Shown one piece after another: positions 9,331 through 17,593 of a stretch of DNA of 64,000 nt. Every line of letters starts with the position of its first letter. Position 1 is the first letter of the stretch. The stretch comes from an uncultured Clostridia bacterium. GTDB lineage: Bacteria; Bacillota; Clostridia; TANB77; CAG-508. The notes beneath the pieces are model-generated. The model was not told where the DNA came from. It worked only from the letters and a program-made list of their open reading frames with translations, and searched no databases. The position numbers and the translations under genes were made by a program. The DNA is taken from the NCBI GenBank assembly GCA_948805675.1, contig CAQIBN010000001.1, forward strand, positions 296,984 to 360,983, written 5' to 3'.

Positions 9331-10767
9331 ATGATTGAAAAAATTAATGAAGAATTATTAAGTATCATAAAAACAGGTGAAGGTATTACAACCGAATTTA
9401 AAGAAGCTACAAATAAATTACCTAAAAATTTATTTGAGACAGTATGTGCATTTTTAAATAGAAATGGTGGAAATATATTTTTAGGAGTTTCAGATAATGG
9501 AAAAGTATTAGGGGTAGATGAAACAGCAATAATAAGTATGAAAAAGGATTTTGCTAATTTATGTAATAACAGTCAGAAAATTGACCCCACAATATATTTA
9601 AATATAAAAGAATATCAAGTAAATGATAGAATAATTTTACATATATATGTAAATGAAAGTTCTAGTGTTCATAGGACTAATGGAAAAGTTTTTGATAGAA
9701 ATGAAGATGGAGACTATGAAGTTAAGCAAGCTGAAAGAATAGCTAATATTTATATAAGAAAACAAGAATTTTATACAGAAAATAAGATATTTCCTTATGC
9801 TGAAATGTCAGATTTAAGAGAAGATTTAATTCAAAGAGCTAGACAGATGGCAATAAATCAAAATGGAAAAAATCATCCATGGTCAAATATGAATGATAAA
9901 GAGTTATTAAGAAGTGCTAATTTATATGCAAAAGATTATGTAACAGGAAGAAAAGGATTGACTTTAGCTGCAATATTATTATTTGGTAAAGATACAACAA
10001 TTTTATCTGTATTACCACATCATAAAACAGATGCTATTTATAGGGTAAAGAATTTAGATAGATATGATGATAGAGATGATATTAGAACAAATTTAATAGA
10101 AAGTTTTGATAGAATGATGGCCTTTATTGAAAAGCATTTAGATGATAAATTCTTTATTGAGGATAATCAAAGAATTGATGTTAGAAATAAAATTGCAAGA
10201 GAATTGTGTGTTAATAACTTAATACATCGAGAATTTTCTAATCCATATCCTGCAAAATTAATCATTGAAAAAGAGAATCTTAGAACTGAGAATGCAAATA
10301 GAGCAAAAATGATAGGAAAAATAAATGTTGATTTTTATGAACCATACCCAAAAAATCCTAAAATAGCAAAAATATTTAAAGAGATTGGACTTGCTGATGA
10401 ATTAGGTTCTGGTGTTAGAAATATGGTAAAATATACTAAGATATATTCTGGTGGAATTCCTGAATTTAAAGAGGATGATATTTTTAAGACAAATGTACCA
10501 TTAATTCTAGATGTTGATAATGTCGGTTTAAATGTCGGTTTAAATGTCGGTTTAAATGTCGGTTTAAATGAAATACAAAATAAAATTTTAAAATTAATAT
10601 CAAATAATAAAAATGTTACACAAAAAGAAATTTCAGAAGAACTTAATACAACAAAGCGAACTATAGAAAGAAATATAATAATTTTAAAAGAAATGAATTT
10701 AATTGAAAGAATTGGCTCTAGAAAATCAGGATATTGGAAAATAAATATAGATAAGCTAGGAAAATAA
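9331..10767 (+). CDS. AlbA_2/Schlafen-like putative DNA-binding ATPase with C-terminal HTH
   Basis: A 478-residue protein. Residues 10-130 form an AlbA_2/Schlafen-type domain (GITTEFKEATNKLPKNLFETVCAFLN; GGNIFLGVSDNGKVLGVD). The middle matches the HATPase_c_4/RecG-like region (RNKIARELCVNNLIHREF; GLADELGSGVRNM). The C-terminus is a winged helix (VTQKEISEELNTTKRTIERNI). Between them lies a tetra-repeat of NVGL encoded by four tandem 12-bp units at about 10521-10568. Such proteins are common accessory regulators near defence loci; a specific function is not known. GGAGAG precedes the ATG. Confidence 0.85.
   Translation: MIEKINEELLSIIKTGEGITTEFKEATNKLPKNLFETVCAFLNRNGGNIFLGVSDNGKVLGVDETAIISMKKDFANLCNNSQKIDPTIYLNIKEYQVNDRIILHIYVNESSSVHRTNGKVFDRNEDGDYEVKQAERIANIYIRKQEFYTENKIFPYAEMSDLREDLIQRARQMAINQNGKNHPWSNMNDKELLRSANLYAKDYVTGRKGLTLAAILLFGKDTTILSVLPHHKTDAIYRVKNLDRYDDRDDIRTNLIESFDRMMAFIEKHLDDKFFIEDNQRIDVRNKIARELCVNNLIHREFSNPYPAKLIIEKENLRTENANRAKMIGKINVDFYEPYPKNPKIAKIFKEIGLADELGSGVRNMVKYTKIYSGGIPEFKEDDIFKTNVPLILDVDNVGLNVGLNVGLNVGLNEIQNKILKLISNNKNVTQKEISEELNTTKRTIERNIIILKEMNLIERIGSRKSGYWKINIDKLGK
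10521..10568 (+). repeat. Four tandem 12-bp units (AATGTCGGTTTA) inside the AlbA_2 gene
   Basis: Four perfect copies encode (NVGL)x4 in the linker between the ATPase-like and HTH parts. Because the unit is a multiple of three, slippage would change linker length without breaking the frame. Confidence 0.9.
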
Positions 10768-10790
10768 ATTTGTGGTCATAATTCTTTATC

Positions 10791-10862
10791 TCAGAGAAAA
10801 GTAGATATCAAAAGAAAATAAAAAAAGATAAGGAAAATACGAAAAATAATAAAGAATTTTAA
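10791..10862 (+). pseudogene. Second decayed copy of the queH 3' end
   Basis: Translation SEKSRYQKKIKKDKEN then TKNNKEF and stop aligns with the QueH terminus SEEERYAKQIQKDKEN, at a more diverged level than the copy at 9181. It sits directly before the Nudix gene. Two graded remnants at successive positions suggest successive insertions into the same site. Confidence 0.6.
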
Positions 10863-10875
10863 GGAGGATTAAAAA

Positions 10876-11295
10876 ATGATTGACCATATTGCTGCATTAA
10901 TTTTTAATGAAGAAGGAGAACTATTAGTCTTAAGAAAGAAAACAGTAGATAATAGAAAAGAATGTATTTTGCCAGGAGGAAAAAGAGAACAAAATGAAAG
11001 TGATGAACAAACTTTAAGAAGAGAATTGTTAGAAGAATTAGGGACGGAAATTAAAGAATTAAATTATTATAAACAATATTTAGATAAAGCAATATTTGAA
11101 GAAGGAGAAGATTTTAGGCAAACAACATATATTACTAGGCTAGAATCCAATAATATAGAGGTAAGAAATGAAATAAAAGAAGCTTTATGGATTGATTTAG
11201 ACTATGAAGAAAAAGGAATATTATGCAATCCTACATTAAAATTAAAGATAATATCAGATTTAAAGAAAGATGGATTTTTTAGAAAGAGAAATTGA
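10876..11295 (+). CDS. NUDIX hydrolase
   Basis: A 139-residue protein with a full Nudix box starting GGKREQNESDEQTLRREL and continuing LEELGTE, matching GX5EX7REUXEEXGU. It probably hydrolyses a nucleoside diphosphate derivative (8-oxo-dGTP or similar), but substrate cannot be assigned. AAGGAGG lies ten bases before the ATG. The next gene, dUTPase-like, follows after 24 bases, so the pair could form a small nucleotide-sanitising unit. Confidence 0.9.
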   Translation: MIDHIAALIFNEEGELLVLRKKTVDNRKECILPGGKREQNESDEQTLRRELLEELGTEIKELNYYKQYLDKAIFEEGEDFRQTTYITRLESNNIEVRNEIKEALWIDLDYEEKGILCNPTLKLKIISDLKKDGFFRKRN

Positions 11296-11319
11296 AAATA
11301 GATATTTTAAGGAAATAAT

Positions 11320-11721
11320 ATGAGAGATTTTGAAAAAATTAGCTTTGAACAATTTCGTAAAGATGTAAAAGATGATATGGTGTTATATGAAAATTATAAA
11401 ATGCCTTCAAGAGATTCAAATAAAACAGCAGGTTATGATTTTTATTTGATTGAAGATTTAGAAATAAAACCAAAAGAAATAGTAAAGTTACAAACAGGAA
11501 TTAAATCATATTTTGAGGATGATGAAGTTTTATTAATAGTGATAAGAAGTTCAATGGGATTTAAACATAATGTTAGATTAGTAAATCAAGTAGGAGTTAT
11601 TGATTCAGATTATTATAATAATAAAGATAATGAGGGACATATTTTTATTAAAATTCAAAATGAGGGAACAGAAGTGTTAAACTTTAAGTCTGGAGAAGCG
11701 ATTGTAAAACTATATCAATAG
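11320..11721 (+). CDS. dUTPase-like protein, probably truncated at the C-terminus
   Basis: A 133-residue product with the dUTPase/dCTP deaminase fold: KTAGYDFYLIEDL (motif 1-like), VIRSSMGFKHNVRLVNQVGVIDSDYY (motifs 2 and 3) and NEGHIFIKIQNEG. It ends at GEAIVKLYQ, where complete dUTPases continue with AQGIF-like sequence and motif 5, so the glycine-rich C-terminal arm is missing. From 11721 to 11849 a different open stretch (AFDNNKGNLLDLEKEF) looks like the tail of another gene. The protein may therefore be inactive or repurposed. Confidence 0.7.
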   Translation: MRDFEKISFEQFRKDVKDDMVLYENYKMPSRDSNKTAGYDFYLIEDLEIKPKEIVKLQTGIKSYFEDDEVLLIVIRSSMGFKHNVRLVNQVGVIDSDYYNNKDNEGHIFIKIQNEGTEVLNFKSGEAIVKLYQ

Positions 11722-11854
11722 CCTTTGATAATAATAAAGGAAATCTATTAGATTTGGAAAAGGAGTTCAATATTATATCAAGTGATGGTAGTGTATTAAA
11801 GATGCTTGAAGAAAAAATAAAAAATGAAAGTTATAATGCTAAAAAGTGAAATAG

Positions 11855-11900
11855 ATTCCTAAAGTACATACAAAAGAGTGTAAGTACTTTAGGAATTTTT
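11855..11900 (+). terminator. Rho-independent terminator
   Basis: ATTCCTAAAGTAC and GTACTTTAGGAAT form a 13-bp stem, followed by a T run. The 334-base gap 11722-12055 otherwise holds the gene-end remnant and the promoter described next. Confidence 0.85.
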
Positions 11901-11986
11901 GTATATAATTAGAAATTTTTAAAATATGTATAATGTAATTTACAATAGTAATAAATTATATGAATGGGAAAAGTATACAAAAGCAC

Positions 11987-12015
11987 TTTACATAAATACA
12001 AAAAGATGCTATAAT
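11987..12015 (+). promoter_or_regulatory. Sigma-A promoter for the 12056 gene
   Basis: TTTACA, 17-bp spacer, TATAAT, ending 40 bases before the start codon. Confidence 0.75.
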
Positions 12016-12055
12016 ATATCGTATTGAAATATTAAATTTAAAAGGATGGTATAGT

Positions 12056-12859
12056 ATGAAAGCAAGAATTCCAAAAGATACTACAAAAACTCCTGCAATA
12101 GTTGAATCAAAAGAGCCATGTAATAAAAAAGGCTTTATAAGACAACCAACACTAAAAGATTTAACAGAAGCTATAAAACCAAAAATTGAAAGTGATTTTG
12201 AATATATGACAAAACAAAATGACAATGAAGATGCAGTTATAAGTACATTAAATGCCATGTTAGAAACGCAATATATTAGAAGGTTTAAGCCAAGTACTCA
12301 TTTGATGAAGCAATGTGTAAGATTATGTGTTTCTAGTTTTATAAAAGAAGGAATAAAAAGAAAATTACAAAGAGATATAAAAAATATGCTAAAAAGTGGA
12401 AATCATTCAGAAATAGAGGTTTTAAATAGAATACTATCACCTGAATATCTAGAAGATTTAAAACCAATAGCATCTGATAAATTATTTAAATTAGTTAACG
12501 AAACAGTAAATAATTACGTGCAAAGAAGAAAAGATGAAATTGAAGATCCATTTTTACAAAGTGTAAGTGAATATACAGATGGGTTCAGATTTTTGGCAGA
12601 AGATAGGCTAATTTATAGTTCTGAAACAGGTAAAAGAAGAATAAGAAAGTTTGATGATTTAGAACAATATAAAAGATTTACAGAACTACAAGAAATGATA
12701 AAATTAAAAATGCAATTATTAAAGAAGAATGAAATTGGAGCAATACAAGAATTATTAAATGCTCCAGAGAGCAAAATTGATGATACTTGTAGAACAATAT
12801 TAAAGAAAAGAGAAAAAGTTTTAATAGAAAAAGGAATAATTGGAGAACAAGAAATTTAA
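12056..12859 (+). CDS. Hypothetical protein, soluble and helical
   Basis: A 267-residue protein I do not recognise. It is rich in lysine and glutamate, predicted mostly alpha-helical, without signal peptide or membrane segment. It has its own promoter, an AAAGGATGG ribosome-binding site and a terminator, so it is a monocistronic unit. Long charged helices in the second half (residues 190-260) could be coiled coil. Codon use looks like the neighbours. Confidence 0.75.
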   Translation: MKARIPKDTTKTPAIVESKEPCNKKGFIRQPTLKDLTEAIKPKIESDFEYMTKQNDNEDAVISTLNAMLETQYIRRFKPSTHLMKQCVRLCVSSFIKEGIKRKLQRDIKNMLKSGNHSEIEVLNRILSPEYLEDLKPIASDKLFKLVNETVNNYVQRRKDEIEDPFLQSVSEYTDGFRFLAEDRLIYSSETGKRRIRKFDDLEQYKRFTELQEMIKLKMQLLKKNEIGAIQELLNAPESKIDDTCRTILKKREKVLIEKGIIGEQEI

Positions 12860-12878
12860 TATAAATAAAACAAAAGTC

Positions 12879-12920
12879 ATTACTAGGTATTATAAATATA
12901 TAATATCTAGTAATATTTTT
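12879..12920 (+). terminator. Rho-independent terminator
   Basis: ATTACTAGGTATTAT pairs with ATAATATCTAGTAAT, followed by ATTTTT. Confidence 0.8.
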
Positions 12921-12999
12921 ATACATAAATATACAAACTATGGACTAATTTTATATATAATTTTAAAATTAAGGCTTAGTAAATAAGTCTATTTATTAG

Positions 13000-13029
13000 T
13001 TGACCCATAAGTTACAAATATGATAGAAT
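13000..13029 (+). promoter_or_regulatory. Promoter upstream of the GT-C membrane protein cluster
   Basis: TTGACC, 18-bp spacer, TAGAAT. It lies 40 bases before the start at 13070 and is probably shared by the three membrane protein genes that follow. Confidence 0.6.
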
Positions 13030-13069
13030 CTAAAATAAATATTATCATATCGTAATAAAAAGAGGTACT

Positions 13070-14403
13070 ATGAAAGAAGCAAAATCATATATAATTACAT
13101 TTATAATAACAACTATAATATTAATAATTACTCTTACAATATCATGTATGATTCCAAGTTCACAAATAAAAAACAACGTTATAGAATCAGGTAAGATTTT
13201 TAAAAGCGAAACTTGGAGAAGACATATAGGAAATATGTATGCAGATAATTTAACAGAAGAATTAATGGTTAATATTGCATATTCAATAGATAGTAATGAG
13301 CCATTTTATTCAAGTATAGTGGCAAGAAGAAATTATTTGCCAGGAATAACTGCAAATGTATATCCAGACTCTTTACAAGATATAGAATTAGCAACAAATT
13401 ATGATGGAGAATATGGAACATCAGATTTGGAAGAAATGTTAAAAGAAAAAGATATAGATTCATATGAATATACAAGATATTGGCATGGATATTTAATCAT
13501 ATTAAGACCATTATTACTTATTTTTAATATAGAAGGTATACGATATCTATTTAGTTTTATTATAATAGTGTGTACAATAATTATGCTAATTTTACTATAT
13601 AAAAAATTTAATATTAAAGTTATGTTCATATATCTAATTTCTCTTTTAGGAATTGATATTAGTATAATGGGAATAAGTCTACAAGGGTCATTTTGCTTTA
13701 TTATAGCAATCATATTTAATATTATTTTACTAATGCAAAAAGAAATAAATATAAACAAAACCATGAATATGTTTATGGTAGTACGGAATTATAACATGTT
13801 ATTTTGATTTTTTAACCACTCCAATAATAACTTTATTTATGGGAGCTTTAACTATTCTTTTATTATTAGATAAAAAAGATTTTAAAGAAGAAATGAAAAT
13901 TCTAATAAAAGCATGTTTTTTCTGGGGTATAGGATATTTCTTAATGTGGATGTTAAAATGGACTATAACAGATTTAATATACCAAAAAGAAACATGGCAA
14001 ACAGCAATATATCAAACTATATTTAGAATAAACTCTGTTAAATATAGTGGAGCAAGTATTTCTCATTTAGATACTATTAGATATAATTTACAATGGTTAT
14101 TATGTACAAATATAAACTACTTAGGAATAGGACGGAATTCCAGGTTTATTATTGCCATTTATAATTATTGTATGTAAGTTTATTAAAGATAAGGAAATAA
14201 TAGTTACTAAAGAAAATATAATAAATGCAATTCCATTTTTAATTATTGCAATTAGTCCAATTATATGGCTATTATTAATGAATAATCATTCATATTATCA
14301 TAACTATTTTACATATAGAAATTTATTAATATTTTTATTAGGTATAAATTTATTTATTGTAAAAAGTATGCAGATACAAGTGATAAAAAAGAAAGGCACA
14401 TAA
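13070..14403 (+). CDS. Polytopic GT-C-like membrane protein read through two CGG +1 frameshifts
   Basis: With one base skipped at each of two CGG codons (13784 and 14133) the product is 443 residues of continuous membrane protein: an N-terminal membrane helix, an external domain (about residues 35-140), then many hydrophobic segments ending LIFLLGINLFIVKSMQIQ. Without the shifts it would stop seven codons after the first CGG. Hydrophobic segments run across both junctions (MFMVV-GIITCYF; YLGIG-GIPGLLL), which supports a single gene. AGAGGT precedes the ATG. The stop codon abuts the next ATG. It is likely part of surface-polymer or lipid-linked sugar processing; the exact function is unknown. 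Confidence 0.8.
13784..13786 (+). other. CGG +1 shift site (GT-C membrane protein, site 1)
   Basis: In-frame codon 239. Skipping C gives gta-c-gga-att; the unshifted frame stops seven codons later. Confidence 0.85.
14133..14135 (+). other. CGG +1 shift site (GT-C membrane protein, site 2)
   Basis: In frame after the first shift. Skipping C gives gga-c-gga-att-cca and restores a hydrophobic helix (GGIPGLLLPFIII). Confidence 0.85.
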
Positions 14404-15897
14404 ATGAAAGTTGAAAAAAATAATAAAAAAATATTATTAAAAATAATTTTTGTAATAATCTCATTACTATTATATAATTCATCAATTTTATTAATTAAAG
14501 AATTAACAGATCTAGATGAATTATGGAATTTTAATTTTGCAAATAATATGGCAAATGGATTAGTTCCATATAAAGATTTTAATATGATTCAGATGCCATT
14601 ACTTCCAATGTTAGCCTCTATATTTTTAAAAATATTCGGACAAGAAGTAATGGTAATGAGGTTTTTAGCTGTTTGTTTAATAACATATATAGAAATTACT
14701 GTTTTTTTTATATTAGATAAATTAAAAGTAAAAGATTATATAAAATATTTAATTTTAATATTTATATGTTTTATTATTACACCATATATAGCTATAGATT
14801 ATAATTATATGATACTTGCAATATTATTAACAATAATTTATATAGAGATAAAAAGCTATTTAAGAAACGAAAAAATATTAGTATACAATTTAAAAATAGA
14901 TTTTATAATAGGAATACTTGCAGGTTTATGTTTTACCTCTAAACAAAGTACAGGAATGTGTGTTATTTTAGTAGCAGTTTTGTATAAATGTTTAGAAATA
15001 AGAAGTAAAAAAGATTTAATAGAATTTATAAAAATAGTATTTACAAGAGGGATAGGAGCATTAATTCCAATAGTTATTATTTTACTATATTTAATAATTA
15101 ATGGAGCGATTTATGATTTTATAAGTTATTGTATATTGGGAATAAAAACTTTTTCAAATTATATACCATATATAAACTTACTAAAAAATTCGAAAATTCT
15201 TATAAAGATTTTAAGTGTTTTAATTCCAGTAATACTTATATTAGCTTTAAGTTTATATGCAAAAAAGAAGAAAAAGATATTGCTTATTTTATCTGTATAT
15301 ACAATAGCAAGTATGATAGTAATATATCCAATTGCAGATAATATTCACTTTTTAATTGGAATTTTCCCAGGATTTATTAGCTTAGCATATTTTGCAGATA
15401 TATGTATAGATAAAATATTAAGTAATGAAAATATAAAAGAATTTTTAGGAAGTTTTTTAAAAATAGCAACATTATTAATTAGTCTAGTCTGTCTAGTATA
15501 TTCAATAAATATATATGTGAAATCAAATAAAAATTATGAACTTAAACATTTTAAGTTTACTATTATGAACGAAAACTATATTAAGTTGGTAAAAAATATT
15601 GGAGAATATATAAATTCATCACAGAAAAAAGTATATATTTTAGATGCGACAGCATCAGTTTATATGATTCCAATAGATAAATATAATAAAGATTATGATA
15701 TGTTCTTAAAAGGAAATCTTGGAAAAGATGGAGAAGAAGGGCAAATAGAAAAACTAAAAAATGAAGAAAATGCTATAATTTTAATAATGAATAGTAAATA
15801 TAAAAGAAATTGGCAAAATCCCGAAAAGGTAAGAAGCTATATTATAAATAATAAAGAAAAAACAGGAGAGATTGGTAACTTTGAAATTTATGAATAA
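14404..15897 (+). CDS. Polytopic membrane protein, GT-C glycosyltransferase-like
   Basis: A 497-residue protein with around ten hydrophobic segments and a short C-terminal soluble domain. The first external loop has TDLDELWNFNFANNM, with the acidic pair expected at the catalytic site of GT-C (GT39/ArnT-like) enzymes. It probably transfers a lipid-linked sugar outside the membrane; family knowledge supports this but the substrate is unknown. It starts immediately after the previous stop codon and overlaps the next gene, so the three membrane proteins form one operon. Confidence 0.75.
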   Translation: MKVEKNNKKILLKIIFVIISLLLYNSSILLIKELTDLDELWNFNFANNMANGLVPYKDFNMIQMPLLPMLASIFLKIFGQEVMVMRFLAVCLITYIEITVFFILDKLKVKDYIKYLILIFICFIITPYIAIDYNYMILAILLTIIYIEIKSYLRNEKILVYNLKIDFIIGILAGLCFTSKQSTGMCVILVAVLYKCLEIRSKKDLIEFIKIVFTRGIGALIPIVIILLYLIINGAIYDFISYCILGIKTFSNYIPYINLLKNSKILIKILSVLIPVILILALSLYAKKKKKILLILSVYTIASMIVIYPIADNIHFLIGIFPGFISLAYFADICIDKILSNENIKEFLGSFLKIATLLISLVCLVYSINIYVKSNKNYELKHFKFTIMNENYIKLVKNIGEYINSSQKKVYILDATASVYMIPIDKYNKDYDMFLKGNLGKDGEEGQIEKLKNEENAIILIMNSKYKRNWQNPEKVRSYIINNKEKTGEIGNFEIYE

Positions 15898-17425
15898 ATT
15901 AAAACAAAATAAATCTTTAATTTTAATAATATTATTAATTTTATTTGGAGCTATTATAAGGGGTGCATTAATTGATAAAGTTCCAAATGCTCTAAATGTA
16001 GATGAAGTGTCAGCTGGATATGAGGCATATTCAGTATTAAATTATGGTGTTGATAGGAATGGTAATTTTTTACCTGTACATTTTGTGGCATGGGGAAGCG
16101 GTCAGAATGTATTATATTCGTATATCATGATGCCATTTATTTTGATATTTGGATTAAATGTACTTTCTATTAGACTACCAATGGCTTTAATAGGTGTTTT
16201 GGCGTTAATTTTATTTTATAAATTAATAAAAAATGTAGAAAATAAAAAAGTAGCCATTATTGGTCTTGCTTTTTTAGTAATTTGCCCATGGCACATAATG
16301 AAAAGTAGATGGGGATTAGAATCAAATATACTTCCAGAATTAATTTTACTTAGTTCATTTATACTAATTAAATATATTAGAACTAAAAATGCTAAACTAT
16401 TATATTTATTTGCTGGAGTACTTGGTATTTCTACATATGCATATGGGACATCATACTTTTTTGTACCAGTATTTTTAGGAATAACTTTGATTTATTTATT
16501 ATATAAGAAGAATATAAAAATAAGTCAAGCTATAAAAACTTTACTAATAACAGGAATAATAGCATCACCATTAATAATTTTTACTATCATAAATACATTT
16601 GATTTACCACAAATAAATTTAGGGTTTATGACTATTCCAAGGCTTACAGCCAATCGTTATCAAGAGGTTTCATCTGTATTTTCAGGTAGCTTTTTAAAAA
16701 ATAGTTTAAATAATTTTATAGAATCAATTAAAATAGTAATATTTCAAAATGATAAATTAGAATGGAATGCTTTAAAATGGTATGGAATATACTACATTTT
16801 TTCTGTTCCATTTATGATTCTGGGAATATTTTTAAACTTTAGAAAAAACAAAGATAATATAAGTAAAAATATAATAAATATTTGGTTTATTTCTTCTTTA
16901 TTATTGATGTTTGTTTGTGAGCCAAATATTAATAGAATAAATGTAGTAATGTTTCCTATAATTTATTATGTAGTAATAGGAATAAGTGATACAATAGAAA
17001 AGTCTAAAAAAGTAATACAAATAATTTTAATATTGTTATACTTATATAGTTTTATTAGTTTTTGTTTAAATTATTTTAATAAAAATTTTGATGAAATGTT
17101 TGTGTTTGAGGGAGGATTACAGGAAGTAATAGAGTATGTAGATAGTAAGGAAGAAAATGTGTATATAACAAATAAAATAAAAGAACCTTATATATATGTG
17201 CTTTTTTATACAAAAAGTAGTCCTGTGGAATTTAAAAAAAGTGTTACATATTTTACAAAAGGTAGAAATTTTGAAGTTGTAAAAAGTTTTGGAAAATATA
17301 ATTTTTATATTCCAGATAATATGGAGAATGATGGAATTTATGTTATAAGAAAAGATGATATAGATATGACTAATTTAGAAGGATTTGATGTTAGAGATTT
17401 TGGGAAATATGTTGTTTTGGAATAG
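15890..17425 (+). CDS. Polytopic membrane protein, GT39-like mannosyltransferase family
   Basis: About 511 residues with around eleven membrane segments. NVDEVSAGYEAYSVLNYG in the first loop is the D-E motif of dolichyl-phosphate-mannose-dependent (GT39) and related transferases. The start is uncertain: the ATG at 15890 overlaps the upstream gene by eight bases and a TTG at 15872 lies very close to an AGGAG. A C-terminal external domain (residues 400-511) follows the last helix. It is the last gene of the three-gene cluster before polA. Confidence 0.75.
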   Translation: MNKLKQNKSLILIILLILFGAIIRGALIDKVPNALNVDEVSAGYEAYSVLNYGVDRNGNFLPVHFVAWGSGQNVLYSYIMMPFILIFGLNVLSIRLPMALIGVLALILFYKLIKNVENKKVAIIGLAFLVICPWHIMKSRWGLESNILPELILLSSFILIKYIRTKNAKLLYLFAGVLGISTYAYGTSYFFVPVFLGITLIYLLYKKNIKISQAIKTLLITGIIASPLIIFTIINTFDLPQINLGFMTIPRLTANRYQEVSSVFSGSFLKNSLNNFIESIKIVIFQNDKLEWNALKWYGIYYIFSVPFMILGIFLNFRKNKDNISKNIINIWFISSLLLMFVCEPNINRINVVMFPIIYYVVIGISDTIEKSKKVIQIILILLYLYSFISFCLNYFNKNFDEMFVFEGGLQEVIEYVDSKEENVYITNKIKEPYIYVLFYTKSSPVEFKKSVTYFTKGRNFEVVKSFGKYNFYIPDNMENDGIYVIRKDDIDMTNLEGFDVRDFGKYVVLE

Positions 17426-17593
17426 TGTTTTTATATATAGAAAATAAATTGAGTACATATTCTAAAGAAAAGTGAATTTATTTTGAGTAGATTAGTAGTT
17501 TCACAAAATGTTATAAACCAAGTGAACTACAGTTTATTAATACAAGAGAAGAATTACATAAATAAATATATTATACAAGGAGGAAGACTAGTT

